In this document: piece after piece, positions 18,995-28,524 of the stretch
Layout of the letters: each line of letters opens with the position of its first letter
Position numbering within the stretch: position 1 is the stretch's first letter
NCBI GenBank assembly: GCA_903891085.1
Contig: CAITDJ010000008.1
Coordinates: forward strand, 78,517-142,516
DNA: 64,000 nucleotides
Direction: 5' to 3'
Source: an uncultured Bacteroidota bacterium
GTDB taxonomy: Bacteria; Bacteroidota; Bacteroidia; Bacteroidales; F082
Program-made: the position numbers and the translations under genes
The notes under the pieces: generated by a model
Database searches by the model: none
Seen by the model: the letters and a program-made list of their open reading frames with translations, nothing else
Told to the model about the DNA's origin: nothing

Positions 18995-20431
18995 ATGAAA
19001 ATACTACTCACTGGAGCTACGGGTTACATTGCCCAACGATTACTGCCGGTTTTACTCGAAAATAATCATGAAATTGTATGTTGTGTGCGCGACAGCCGAC
19101 GATTTAATATTCGCAATTATGATACTGCCAGGATTAAGGTAGTAGAAGTTGATTTTCTGAAAAAGGAAACGCTGCATAACATACCAACCAACATCGATGT
19201 TGCATATTACCTCATCCATTCAATGTCGACGAACATTGGTGATTTTGAAGAAATGGAAGGTGTTTCGGCCAGAAACTTCAAATATGCCCTTCAGAAAACC
19301 AATGTAAAGCAGGTAATCTATCTAAGTGGAATTGTAAACGACAAAGAACTTTCGAAACACCTGAGTTCCCGAAAAAACGTAGAAAGCATTTTATCTGCAG
19401 GTGCTTATGCGATGACAACCCTTCGGGCGGGTATTATTATGGGTTCGGGCAGTGCATCATTCGAAATCATCCGCGATCTGGTTGAAAAACTACCCATTAT
19501 TGTTGCACCACGTTGGCTGCGCACACGCTCACAACCCATTGCAATCCGAAACGTAATACAATTTTTGGTAGGCGTCATCATGCTTCCCGAAGCTTTCAAC
19601 AATAATTTTGATATTGTTGGCCCCGATATACTGAGTTATAAAGAAATGCTTCTTCGTTTTGGAAAAGTCCGTGGCTTAAACCACCGGATATTTATTGCTC
19701 CGTTTATCCAACCAAGGGTTTCAGCTTTCTGGCTCTATTTTTTGACCTCCGTTTCGTTTTCTCTGGCAAAAAACCTGGTTGATAGCATGAAAGTTGAGAT
19801 TGTTGGTAAAAAAAATAATCTGGGGGATTTACTCGGAATCGAACTTATTAACTACGAAACGGCTATAGAACTTGCTTTCGACAAAATTGAACAACACCAG
19901 GTTTTATCGAGTTGGAAAGATGCACAAACCAGCAAAATCATCTACGATGGTGTGGCGAATCATATTGAGGTTCCTTCGAACGGATGCTTTAAAGATATCC
20001 GCACACAAAAAGCTGATGATTCAGATGCTTCGTTAAGAAAGATCTGGGAAATTGGCGGTGTAAATGGTTGGTATTATGCGGATTGGCTCTGGAGTCTCAG
20101 GGGATTTCTTGATAAAATAGTTGGTGGCGTTGGTATCAGACGTGGAAGAAAAAGTCCTGCAGACATTTATGCCGGCGATGCCCTCGATTTTTGGCGGGTG
20201 TTGCTGGCTGAAAAAGGAGAAAAACGGCTGCTACTTTACGGGGAAATGAAAATACCCGGTGAAGCATGGCTTGAGTTTATAATTGATCAGGGTGGAATCA
20301 TCCACCAAACCGCCACTTTTCGGCCATTGGGAATTGTGGGAAGGCTCTACTGGTTTTTTCTGTTGCCAATACACAGAACAGTTTTTAAAGGGATGATCCG
20401 AAGAATTGCAGACAATGGGACAATTCGGTAA
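18995..20431 (+). CDS. NAD(P)-binding SDR protein fused to a DUF2867 domain
   Basis: 478 residues. The N-terminal half is an atypical extended SDR/NmrA-like Rossmann domain (LTGATGYIAQRLLPVLLEN at the start, then YLIHSM and the Ser-rich catalytic region). The C-terminal ~150 residues (GVNGWYYADWLWSLRGFLDKIVGG to HRTVFKGMIRRIA) match the DUF2867, START-like domain seen in YbjT-type fusions. Length agrees with these fusions. It may act on a quinone or lipid-like ligand, but no activity can be assigned. It starts 38 bp after the COG2509 gene and is probably in the same transcript. Confidence 0.82.
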   Translation: MKILLTGATGYIAQRLLPVLLENNHEIVCCVRDSRRFNIRNYDTARIKVVEVDFLKKETLHNIPTNIDVAYYLIHSMSTNIGDFEEMEGVSARNFKYALQKTNVKQVIYLSGIVNDKELSKHLSSRKNVESILSAGAYAMTTLRAGIIMGSGSASFEIIRDLVEKLPIIVAPRWLRTRSQPIAIRNVIQFLVGVIMLPEAFNNNFDIVGPDILSYKEMLLRFGKVRGLNHRIFIAPFIQPRVSAFWLYFLTSVSFSLAKNLVDSMKVEIVGKKNNLGDLLGIELINYETAIELAFDKIEQHQVLSSWKDAQTSKIIYDGVANHIEVPSNGCFKDIRTQKADDSDASLRKIWEIGGVNGWYYADWLWSLRGFLDKIVGGVGIRRGRKSPADIYAGDALDFWRVLLAEKGEKRLLLYGEMKIPGEAWLEFIIDQGGIIHQTATFRPLGIVGRLYWFFLLPIHRTVFKGMIRRIADNGTIR

Positions 20432-20494
20432 TGAGATAATTCGGCAATTCGGCCATGTAAAAATGAGTTAACGAGACCATTCAGAGGATGAAAT

Positions 20495-21760
20495 ATGCTA
20501 CAAAAAAAATATGACGTAATCGTAGTTGGCGCTGGTCCTGCCGGTATCATCGCAGCCGGACGGGCTGCTGAATTGGGAGCAAATGTGCTGATAATTGAAA
20601 AAATGCGTCAGGCCGGAAGAAAATTATTGATCACCGGAAAAGGTCGGTGTAATATTACCAACAATGCGGCGGTTTCAGAATATTTTAAAAATATTTTTCC
20701 TCAGGGCCGTTTTCTAAAACATGCTTTTGATCGTTTTTTTAACACTGATATAGTTCAACTATTAAACGAACAAGGTGTTGAAACTGTTGTAGAACGCGGC
20801 GAACGCGTGTTTCCGGCAAGTGACAGTGCTGCAGATGTGCTTTCAGGACTATTGAAATGGATGAGCCGGAATAAAGTTGAGGTGCTATATGAGGCAAAAG
20901 TTACCGAAATTCTGACGGAAGAAAATAAGGTAACAGGTATCATGGTTCAAAAATTTAATCAGGACAGTCAGATTTCTGCAAAAAATGTAATTATCTGCAC
21001 CGGTGGACGCTCCTACCCTGCTACCGGTTCGACAGGTGATGGATATATACTTGCCAAAAATCTGGGTCACAGCATCGAAGAAGCACGCCCGTCGCTTGTT
21101 CCACTTGTGACCAAAGGAACGCTGGCTGCCGATTTGCAGGGGCTGAGCCTGAAAAACGTAAATGCTGTTGTTTGGGTAAATGGCAAAAAACATAAGGAAG
21201 CTTTCGGCGAAATGCTATTTGCCCATTTTGGCCTTACCGGCCCGATTATCCTGACATTAAGCCGGTTCGTTGTAGATGAAATACGAAAGAAAAACAAGGT
21301 TGAAATAAGCATCGATTTAAAGCCTGCCCTCGATGAACAAAAATTAGATGCCCGTTTGGTGCGTGATTTGAACGAAAACGGTAAAAAACAAATTGAAAAC
21401 GTGTTTAAACTCTGGTTACCATCAAAACTCATTCCGGTTTTCCTGCAATTACTTGGTGTAGATGGCAATAAATTATGTCACCAGATGAATGCCAAAGAAA
21501 GACGAAGCACCATGCTGCTTATGAAAAGTTTCCGTTTCGAAGTAATTGATTTTCGCGGATTTAAGGAAGCCATCATCACCGCCGGCGGCATTCATCTTCC
21601 GGAAATTGATTCCAGAACAATGGAATCGAAGTTGGTAAAAAACCTCTTTTTCGCCGGTGAAGTAATCGATCTGGATGCAAATACGGGTGGATTCAATTTA
21701 CAGATTGCCTACTCCACCGCCTGGTTGGCTGGTGAATCAGCCGTGCAAAAACACATTTGA
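20495..21760 (+). CDS. BaiN/HI0933 family FAD-dependent oxidoreductase
   Basis: 421 residues with the signature FAD site VVGAGPAGIIAAGRAAELGANV, directly followed by the family-defining GRKLLITGKGRCNITN, and ending TGGFNLQIAYSTAWLAGESA. This is the HI0933/YhiN/BaiN family; some members are linked to bile-acid dehydroxylation and others to rRNA U2449 reduction to dihydrouridine (RdsA). Which applies here is not evident. The start ATG is 63 bp after the SDR stop, in a gap with short AATTCGG-type repeats. Confidence 0.9.
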   Translation: MLQKKYDVIVVGAGPAGIIAAGRAAELGANVLIIEKMRQAGRKLLITGKGRCNITNNAAVSEYFKNIFPQGRFLKHAFDRFFNTDIVQLLNEQGVETVVERGERVFPASDSAADVLSGLLKWMSRNKVEVLYEAKVTEILTEENKVTGIMVQKFNQDSQISAKNVIICTGGRSYPATGSTGDGYILAKNLGHSIEEARPSLVPLVTKGTLAADLQGLSLKNVNAVVWVNGKKHKEAFGEMLFAHFGLTGPIILTLSRFVVDEIRKKNKVEISIDLKPALDEQKLDARLVRDLNENGKKQIENVFKLWLPSKLIPVFLQLLGVDGNKLCHQMNAKERRSTMLLMKSFRFEVIDFRGFKEAIITAGGIHLPEIDSRTMESKLVKNLFFAGEVIDLDANTGGFNLQIAYSTAWLAGESAVQKHI

Positions 21761-21856
21761 TTCGACAAATTGCACTTGTTTTAATCCAAATAAAACGCTT
21801 GTTTCTCGCATTTATCGTACTTTTATACTAATAATCCAAACCTGAAAATCATCAAT

Positions 21857-22234
21857 ATGAAAATATTCAAAATCACCATTATCACAATAATACTGATATT
21901 GGCCGGTGTGTTTGCGTTTATGTACTGGGGCGTTTACGAAAGTGGTGTTATGGCAGGCAAAGTATTGAGAATCACTGAAAAAGGTGTAATGTTCAAAACT
22001 TTTGAAGGCAAATTAAACCTCGAAACTTTTGGTGCACTAAAAGGAGTAAGTCCGATTGCCGAATCCTTCGATTTTTCGGTTGAGAAATCAAATACCGAAG
22101 TGATTGAAGCACTTCAGAAAGTTGCCTTAAGTGGCGAAAGGGTGAACCTGCATTTCAAGAAACGATACATTCAGGTTCCATGGCGGGGCGAAACGAAATA
22201 TTTTGCAACAAGGGTTGAGCGTGCTGATTTTTAG
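21857..22234 (+). CDS. Small membrane-anchored protein of unknown function
   Basis: 125 residues: a single N-terminal helix (about 5-25, IITIILILAGVFAFMYWGVY) followed by about 100 residues of mixed beta structure beginning SGVMAGKVLRITEKGVMFKTFEGKLNL. Related small proteins in Bacteroidota are often called 6-phosphogluconate dehydrogenase in databases, but nothing here resembles that enzyme, which needs about 300-480 residues and a Rossmann fold. The exported domain has no visible catalytic motif. It is the last gene of the plus-strand block and convergent with the START-like gene. Confidence 0.72.
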   Translation: MKIFKITIITIILILAGVFAFMYWGVYESGVMAGKVLRITEKGVMFKTFEGKLNLETFGALKGVSPIAESFDFSVEKSNTEVIEALQKVALSGERVNLHFKKRYIQVPWRGETKYFATRVERADF

Positions 22235-22270
22235 TCAGTCAGCATTTCATTCATTGTGAAATCAATTCAG

Positions 22271-23017
22271 CTAGTTACCACTTTCCATTTTTTCAATTCG
22301 CCACTCACTAAGTTGTTTTAACCTGTTGAGGACGTTTGTAGTAACCCTATTATGAACACCTTCCCAAATCCGGTTTACAAATTTCATACCCGACTTATAC
22401 TCTTTACCATAAAAATTGAATCCAACGGCGAAAAGCAACTGTGATTGTTCTTTTTCGCCCGACTCAGCTATGGACGAACGTACATACATGGTGAATATTC
22501 CTATCGGATAACCTCCGCTGCATTTATACAGCAAATAGCGTGCATTGTCGAAATCAAATGCATCGGGTGTATGTTTTACACGAATTGAATTCAAATAAAA
22601 CAAGGGTATGAAATTGAGTCCAAAAAAACTTTTTTTCAAACCAAAAGGATATTTCTTCCAGCCAAATGGCAAAATCCTGATAGTTTTTATATCATTATCG
22701 ATCCGTTCCACTTTGGCAATATGGTTGGGCCAGCAGGTTGAATCTCCATTCCAGTTTAACAGTTCATTAAATATATAGGTGGCAGGTGCATCAATTCCGA
22801 TTTTGTGAACGTTCAATACAGAATAGTTATTCACTTCAACACCAATACGTTGCATTATTCTTTGATTGTATTCGAGCCTTGTTTCCCCCGAATTGAATTT
22901 TACGAGTGTACGTATTTTTGGTTTGTTCCAGAGGAAAGACCTGAAATCGGAAAACAGTCCTTTGCTTCTGGCAGGTGGCGTTAATAATGATTTTTTGTTT
23001 CCAATACTTTCAACCAT
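22271..23017 (-). CDS. START/SRPBCC-like protein of unknown function
   Basis: 248 residues, no signal peptide. The centre (SVLNVHKIGIDAPATYIFNELLNW...CWPNHIAKV) resembles the opening of SRPBCC/START ligand-binding folds, and the C-terminus ends in a long amphipathic helix (WEGVHNRVTTNVLNRLKQL) as those folds do. No catalytic motif is seen. It follows the arginase-fold gene by 24 bp on the same strand, so the two are likely co-transcribed. The fold call is tentative. Confidence 0.6.
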   Translation of the reverse strand: MVESIGNKKSLLTPPARSKGLFSDFRSFLWNKPKIRTLVKFNSGETRLEYNQRIMQRIGVEVNNYSVLNVHKIGIDAPATYIFNELLNWNGDSTCWPNHIAKVERIDNDIKTIRILPFGWKKYPFGLKKSFFGLNFIPLFYLNSIRVKHTPDAFDFDNARYLLYKCSGGYPIGIFTMYVRSSIAESGEKEQSQLLFAVGFNFYGKEYKSGMKFVNRIWEGVHNRVTTNVLNRLKQLSEWRIEKMESGN

Positions 23018-23041
23018 GTTGAAAAGTCATTTTTTGCATAA

Positions 23042-24217
23042 TTACATCAGTTTCTGATAAAACTGCCACCAGCGATCCGGAATTTCTTCTTTTTTTGCCA
23101 GTTCATAGTCATCTTTTGAGCAGGGGACAAAATAATGCCGTTCGAACTGTTTATTCTTTTCGCGGCCATAGGACAAATCAATCCACCAGCGCTCTGTCTT
23201 TTTGCTTTTTAAGAAAACAATCTCTTCGGCCTGGGATTCATTTTTGACAATATAACGGGCAAAATCGTGGCTTCCCGAAACAGGGACATCATTTTTTCGG
23301 TTTGCAAAACCTTCAATAAAATACCAGATCATTTGCGCCACCAATTGTGAAGTTACCTGTTGAATATCGAAAATCGGATTGGTTTCATAAAACCCGATTG
23401 AACTCAGTTTGTCGCTCATGCCGGCATAGCGGGCAATGCGACAGGCTTCCTCACCCGTAAATCCATTGGGTCCGGTATTACCGTTTCCCGGTGCATCTGA
23501 TGCTTGAATGGATGAAATATCGAAACTCAGAATATCTGCGTTCCTGACAATGGGCTCGGCTTCCGAAATATTCGATTTGACAACACCCAGACGATAAACA
23601 TCGAACAACAGGTTTTTCATCAGATCGACCGATTCATACTCTATAAAATGGGTTTGATAACCCATATTTGTAAAATTGAAAAGGTAATTGGGTTGGTGCA
23701 TGATAATCTTACTTAGATAGGAACGCGAATTCAACGATTCCTCTTCTTTACCCAAATCGAATGAAGGATCAACGGACACAATATTCACCAGTTGACCGAT
23801 ATTTTCGTACCCCATATAATTGGCATACGTCAAATCCTGAGAACCACCCATGATGATTGGTAACACTTTCTCACGAATCAATACACTTATCACCTGACTC
23901 AAAGCAAAATAAGTGTCTTCCACCGCGTGACCCTGTCTGATATTTCCCAAATCAACAATTTTGACACCGGGCCAATGGTGAAATAGTTTGTATAATTGTT
24001 CGCGTATAATATCAGGGCCATGGGCCGTACCTTCATTATCAATGGCATGACGGCCTTCACACACACCGATCAATGCAATATTTTTTTGATTAAAATCTGG
24101 AAAATTAGCCTTGTCAGTATAAATATCAATCAAATCCACAATACGTTTGCCACCAGTTTCGTGGTATTTCTCAATAAGAGGCTTATTTACAGGCTCGAAA
24201 AAAAGATTGATTTCCAT
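23042..24217 (-). CDS. Arginase/formimidoylglutamase-fold protein with lost metal ligands
   Basis: 391 residues from ATG 24217 (MEINLFFEPVNKPL); the upstream extension runs through an inverted repeat and is not coding. The ureohydrolase fold is recognisable from IGVCEGRHAIDNEGTAHGPDII to C-terminal FDISSIQASDAPG, but the three metal motifs are altered. GGDH reads GGSQD (His to Gln), DAHxD reads DPSFD (His to Ser), and DxD reads DIS (second Asp to Ser). Three of six usual Mn ligands are gone. Databases call such Bacteroidota proteins formimidoylglutamase; that activity is doubtful here. It lies 86 bp downstream of topA on the same strand. Confidence 0.82.
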   Translation of the reverse strand: MEINLFFEPVNKPLIEKYHETGGKRIVDLIDIYTDKANFPDFNQKNIALIGVCEGRHAIDNEGTAHGPDIIREQLYKLFHHWPGVKIVDLGNIRQGHAVEDTYFALSQVISVLIREKVLPIIMGGSQDLTYANYMGYENIGQLVNIVSVDPSFDLGKEEESLNSRSYLSKIIMHQPNYLFNFTNMGYQTHFIEYESVDLMKNLLFDVYRLGVVKSNISEAEPIVRNADILSFDISSIQASDAPGNGNTGPNGFTGEEACRIARYAGMSDKLSSIGFYETNPIFDIQQVTSQLVAQMIWYFIEGFANRKNDVPVSGSHDFARYIVKNESQAEEIVFLKSKKTERWWIDLSYGREKNKQFERHYFVPCSKDDYELAKKEEIPDRWWQFYQKLM

Positions 24218-24239
24218 GTAACAAATAAAGTTAAAATTT

Positions 24240-24285
24240 CTGGTTACTTGTTTCTGGTTGCTTGTTTCTGGTAACAAGTAACCAG
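24240..24285. repeat. Inverted repeat between topA and the arginase-fold gene
   Basis: A perfect 13-bp arm CTGGTTACTTGTT (24240-24252) pairs with AACAAGTAACCAG (24273-24285). The loop carries a second CTGGTTGCTTGTTT copy. It could be a topA terminator, an attenuator for the downstream gene, or an interspersed element; a related copy lies at 60745-60786. Confidence 0.6.
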
Positions 24286-24303
24286 CAACCAGTTTCATCT
24301 CTG

Positions 24304-26628
24304 TTATTTTCTTTTTCCTTTAAACGCTTTTTTTGGTGCGTTTTCGGGATTAGCGATAATACTTTTGCAATCATCGAGGCTCAACTTTGAAGGATCGGTT
24401 CCTTTTGGAATTTTATAATTACTCTTTTTAAAAGTAATATAGGGCCCATAACGTCCATTCAAGACCTTTAATTCGGGTTCCTGATGAAATTCCAAAATAG
24501 TGCCTTGCTGCTCCTTTTCCCGTTTCGCAACAATCACCTCCACAGCACGTTCAGCATCAACAGTGGCCGGATCATCTGTTTTCGACAGACTATAAAATTT
24601 GGCATCATGTTTAACATAAGGGCCAAACCGACCAATAGCCACTGTCATTTCCTTGTCTTCAAACAAGCCCAATAAGCGTGGGAAACTAAATAGCTCAAGG
24701 GCATCGGCCAGTGTGAGCGATTCCATTGTCTGCGTTTTGTTTAAACCGGCAAACTTGGGTTTCTCTTCCGAATCTGTATCGCCCAACTGAACCATTGGTC
24801 CAAAACGTCCAACTTTTACAAATAGGTTTTTACCTGATACCGGATCAACACCAAGCAGTTTCTCGCCACTGAATTTGGCTGAATTTTCGTTGGTGTCTTC
24901 AATTTTTTTATGAAATGGTCCGTAAAACTCACGGATCATACTGTTCCATTGCTGTCGTCCTTCGGCAATCTCATCAAATTCTTTCTCCACATTTGCCGTA
25001 AAGTTGTAATCGATAATAGATTCGAAATATTGAAACAAAAATTTATTCACCAGAATACCTATATCCGTTGGGAATAATTTTGCTTTTTCAAACCCGAAAG
25101 TCTCTGTTTCAGTTTTGCTGCTAATTTTATCATCAACCAATTTATACACGTTGAAACTACGGTTTTGACCCTGACGGTCTTCTTTCACAACATATTCGCG
25201 CTTCAAAATGGTCGATATGGTTGGGGCATAGGTTGAAGGTCGTCCTATTCCTAGTTCTTCCAGTTTTTTAACCAAACTGGCCTCAGTATAACGGGCCGGA
25301 CCACGCGTAAACCGCTGTTGTGCAATAATTTCTAAAGGATTTAACGGCTGACCATTTTTCACAGGAGGCAGTAGGTCTGCGTTCTCCTCCGATGTATCAT
25401 CATCATTTCCTTCGAGATACACTTTCAAAAATCCGTCGAAGATGATCACCTCACCGGTAGCAATAAAATTATATTCCGATTTGGAAATATCGATGGTAAC
25501 CGTGGTTTTTTCAAGTACTGCATCGGCCATTTGTGAGGCAAGTGTGCGTTTCCAGATCAGATCGTACAGACGTTTTTCTTCAGAAGTACCTGTAATGGAT
25601 GAAGTACTCATCGAGGTAGGCCGGATGGCTTCGTGTGCTTCCTGGGCGCCTTTTGACTTTGTTGTGTAATTACGGGTTTTTACATACTCTTTTCCGTAAC
25701 TACTTGATATTTCTTCCTTTGCAAGTGAAAGCGCTAGTTGAGAAAGGTTGACTGAATCGGTTCTCATATACGTAATCTTACCTGACTCGTATAAATGTTG
25801 CGCTACGCGCATGGTATTACCCACTGAAAATCCCAATTTACGGCTTGCTTCCTGCTGCAGTGTTGAAGTTGTAAAAGGAGCTGCCGGTGATTTTTTTGTT
25901 GGTTTTTTTTCAACTGCTGAAACGGTAAAATCAGCATTTATACATGTTTTTAAAAAAGCGTGTGCATCTTCTTCTTTGGAAAATCGTTCCGAAAGTTCTG
26001 CCTTTAGCCATGGACCGGATGTACCGTTAACTGAAAATACTGCTGTCACGCGATAAGCAGAAGTTACCACAAATTCTTTAATTTCTTCTTCACGTTCTAC
26101 AACTAAGCGCACTGTAACCGACTGCACCCTTCCGGCTGAAAGTGCCGGTTTTACTTTTCGCCAAAGTAAAGGTGATAACTCATAACCAACCAATCGGTCT
26201 AACACCCGCCTGGCCTGTTGTGCAGATACAAGATTGATATCAATTTTTCTTGGATTTTCAATTGCCTTTGTGATTGCTGATTTGGTGATCTCATGGAAAA
26301 CAATACGCTTTGTTTTATCTTCCTTCAACCCAAGGGCGGTGAATAAATGCCAGGAAATAGCTTCTCCTTCGCGGTCCTCATCAGACGCCAACCACACCAT
26401 TTCTGCTTCTTTGGCCAGTTTTTTTAACTCAGCAACCAATTTCTTCTTGTCAGCGGAAATCTCGTATTGTGGCTCAAAACCATTTTCAATATCAACACTT
26501 AACTGGTTCTTATTCAAATCCATTACATGGCCGTAACTCGATTTAACAATGAAATCTTTTCCTAAAAATCCTTCAATGGTTTTGGCCTTAGCTGGAGATT
26601 CAACGATAACTAAATTCTTCGACATCAA
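24304..26628 (-). CDS. topA: DNA topoisomerase I
   Basis: 774 residues, a type IA topoisomerase that relaxes negatively supercoiled DNA. The Toprim domain opens NLVIVESPAKAKTIEGFLG and contains the acidic ASDEDREGEAISWH; the catalytic tyrosine is Y287 in ITYMRTDSVNLS. RPTSTYAPTISTIL and GRFGPMVQLG blocks follow. Instead of cysteine zinc fingers the C-terminus carries several GRFGPY-type Toprim_C repeats, as usual in Bacteroidota, and a basic tail (KKAFKGKRK). Start is at one of two adjacent ATGs (26628 or 26625). Confidence 0.97.
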   Translation of the reverse strand: MMSKNLVIVESPAKAKTIEGFLGKDFIVKSSYGHVMDLNKNQLSVDIENGFEPQYEISADKKKLVAELKKLAKEAEMVWLASDEDREGEAISWHLFTALGLKEDKTKRIVFHEITKSAITKAIENPRKIDINLVSAQQARRVLDRLVGYELSPLLWRKVKPALSAGRVQSVTVRLVVEREEEIKEFVVTSAYRVTAVFSVNGTSGPWLKAELSERFSKEEDAHAFLKTCINADFTVSAVEKKPTKKSPAAPFTTSTLQQEASRKLGFSVGNTMRVAQHLYESGKITYMRTDSVNLSQLALSLAKEEISSSYGKEYVKTRNYTTKSKGAQEAHEAIRPTSMSTSSITGTSEEKRLYDLIWKRTLASQMADAVLEKTTVTIDISKSEYNFIATGEVIIFDGFLKVYLEGNDDDTSEENADLLPPVKNGQPLNPLEIIAQQRFTRGPARYTEASLVKKLEELGIGRPSTYAPTISTILKREYVVKEDRQGQNRSFNVYKLVDDKISSKTETETFGFEKAKLFPTDIGILVNKFLFQYFESIIDYNFTANVEKEFDEIAEGRQQWNSMIREFYGPFHKKIEDTNENSAKFSGEKLLGVDPVSGKNLFVKVGRFGPMVQLGDTDSEEKPKFAGLNKTQTMESLTLADALELFSFPRLLGLFEDKEMTVAIGRFGPYVKHDAKFYSLSKTDDPATVDAERAVEVIVAKREKEQQGTILEFHQEPELKVLNGRYGPYITFKKSNYKIPKGTDPSKLSLDDCKSIIANPENAPKKAFKGKRK

Positions 26629-27019
26629 AATCCCTTTCTTTATTATTGTTCATTAAATCTGAACAAAATCCGGTGTAAAAGTAAAACAATAAACCTGATA
26701 AAATGAAATCTGTACCATATCGGCTGATTTGGCAACAACAACAGCGATTTGATTTGATTGGATCAAACCATAAAATAAAGAAAAAATTGTAGAAGCGCAA
26801 AGATTGAGTAAATTTGTTGATCAAAATAATATACCTAGGCCAGGTGGGGCAGGGTTTGTTGGAAATTATCACCTTTATGACTGATGGTCAAATAGATATC
26901 AGCATCAATTCGATGCTAAACCGTGTTTTTTTTATGGCTATTGATCCTGTAGGGTTTCATATTAGGTTAGTTTCTTTGCGTATGACATTTAAATCTTTAT
27001 TGAACTATAACATTTTACA
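26629..27019. other. Intergenic region between divergent topA and the nucleotide-sugar dehydrogenase gene
   Basis: About 390 bp, AT-rich. I see no open frame with a start and family signature, no tRNA-like fold and no clear riboswitch. It should contain both divergent promoters; near the plus-strand gene, TTTCTTTGCG at about 26970-26980 is one mismatch from TAnnTTTG. Confidence 0.5.
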
Positions 27020-28291
27020 ATGATGAATCAAAAGAAAATTGCAGTGATTGGCTTGGGTTATGTTGGTTTACCGCTGGCTGTTGAATTTGGAAAAACACGC
27101 GATACGGTTGGTTTCGATATCAACAAAAAACGCATCAGAGAGCTAAAAGAAGGCCATGACCGCACCCTTGAAATTGAAGATGGTGACCTCCTCAAAGCAA
27201 AGCACCTGATCATCACTGAAAACCTGATCGATATTCAGGAATGTCAGTTTTTTTTAATTACCGTTCCAACGCCAATCGATAAGTTTAAACGCCCTGACCT
27301 CACTCCTTTGTATAAAGCTTCTGAGACGGTTGGGAAAGTGCTCAAAAAAGGGGATATTGTTATATATGAATCAACAGTTTATCCGGGAGCTACTGAGGAA
27401 GATTGTGTGCCGGTTCTTGAGAAACATAGTGGATTAAAATATAATGTTGATTTTTTCTGCGGTTATTCACCTGAGCGGATTAATCCGGGTGACAAAGTAC
27501 ATACGGTAACTAAAATCAGAAAAGTTACCTCTGGAAGCAATCCTGAAATTGCTGAAGAAGTTGATCAGTTATACAAGAGCATAATCGTTGCCGGAACTTT
27601 CAAAGCCAGTTCGATTCGTGTGGCAGAGGCTGCAAAAGTGATCGAAAACTCGCAACGCGATATCAATATTGCCTTTGTGAACGAGCTTGCTGTAATATTT
27701 AACCGTATGGGTATCGACACAATCGAAGTGCTGGAGGCGGCCGGAACCAAATGGAATTTTTTACCCTTCCGCCCGGGCCTGGTAGGTGGGCATTGTATTG
27801 GTGTTGATCCTTATTACCTTACCCACAAAGCCCAGGAGTTGGGTTATAATCCCGAAATTATTCTGGCTGGCCGCCGTTTGAACGATAATATGGGTATTCT
27901 GGTTGCCAATCAGGTCATTAAACTTATGATCAAAAAAGGCCACAAAATTGAAGGTGCACCGATACTTGTTTTGGGAATCACTTTTAAAGAAAACTGTCCG
28001 GATATACGTAATTCACGGGTAATTGATGTGATCAATGAACTTCATTCATTTGGTTGTGTTGTTGAAACTTACGATCCATGGGCCGATAAAGTTGATGTTA
28101 AGCATGAATATGGAACTGATATTTTTACTTCCTTAACGGAGCTTAAGGGGAAAAAATACGCCGCTATCGTAGCAGCAGTGGCTCATAAAGAGTTTGAAAC
28201 AATCGACCTGGATAGTCTCATAGTGGCAAATGCTGTTGTATATGACATCAAAGCAATCTTACCGAAAGATAAAATTGACGCCCGTTTATAA
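27020..28291 (+). CDS. UDP-sugar 6-dehydrogenase, WbpA/TviB type
   Basis: 423 residues. The N-terminal NAD site is VIGLGYVGLPLAVEFG (about 9-24), the catalytic cysteine is C259 in RPGLVGGHCIGVDPYYL, and the C-terminal UDP-binding domain contains LGITFKENCPDIRNS and YDPWAD. FKENCPD and the GHCIGVDPYYLTHKAQELG block are characteristic of UDP-GlcNAc/GalNAc dehydrogenases (WbpA, WbpO, TviB) rather than UDP-glucose dehydrogenase. The product, a UDP-N-acetylhexosaminuronic acid, feeds surface polysaccharide synthesis. It stands alone here, not inside a capsule cluster. Start is at ATG 27020 or 27023. Confidence 0.92.
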   Translation: MMNQKKIAVIGLGYVGLPLAVEFGKTRDTVGFDINKKRIRELKEGHDRTLEIEDGDLLKAKHLIITENLIDIQECQFFLITVPTPIDKFKRPDLTPLYKASETVGKVLKKGDIVIYESTVYPGATEEDCVPVLEKHSGLKYNVDFFCGYSPERINPGDKVHTVTKIRKVTSGSNPEIAEEVDQLYKSIIVAGTFKASSIRVAEAAKVIENSQRDINIAFVNELAVIFNRMGIDTIEVLEAAGTKWNFLPFRPGLVGGHCIGVDPYYLTHKAQELGYNPEIILAGRRLNDNMGILVANQVIKLMIKKGHKIEGAPILVLGITFKENCPDIRNSRVIDVINELHSFGCVVETYDPWADKVDVKHEYGTDIFTSLTELKGKKYAAIVAAVAHKEFETIDLDSLIVANAVVYDIKAILPKDKIDARL

Positions 28292-28524
28292 AGCATCGAA
28301 GCAGGGATAAACTTGTCTTTTCAATAGAATCCGACTTAATTATACTTCAATGGACCGGATGCCAATTTGATAAGCATGTCCGGTTGTTTAGCGATTATCT
28401 GTTAAAATCAGGTTAAATAATTTTCTCTTTTTTTAATCCACAATAGTTTGTGAATAACTACCTTCGTGTAAGCAAGCTGAGTTCACTTAACAATGCTTAT
28501 TTTTAACAATTCAAAAATCAGTGC

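Noticed and set aside
21857..22234. 6-phosphogluconate dehydrogenase, a common database name for this small family
   Set aside because: Only 125 residues with one membrane helix; no Rossmann motif or active-site lysine.
23996..24274. Plus-strand open frame opposite the arginase-fold gene
   Set aside because: It is the antisense shadow of a conserved protein, with no family signature or promoter box.
27020..28291. Start of a capsule or O-antigen cluster
   Set aside because: A single nucleotide-sugar dehydrogenase; the following genes encode secreted proteins and a PorP/SprF barrel, not glycosyltransferases or Wzx/Wzy.
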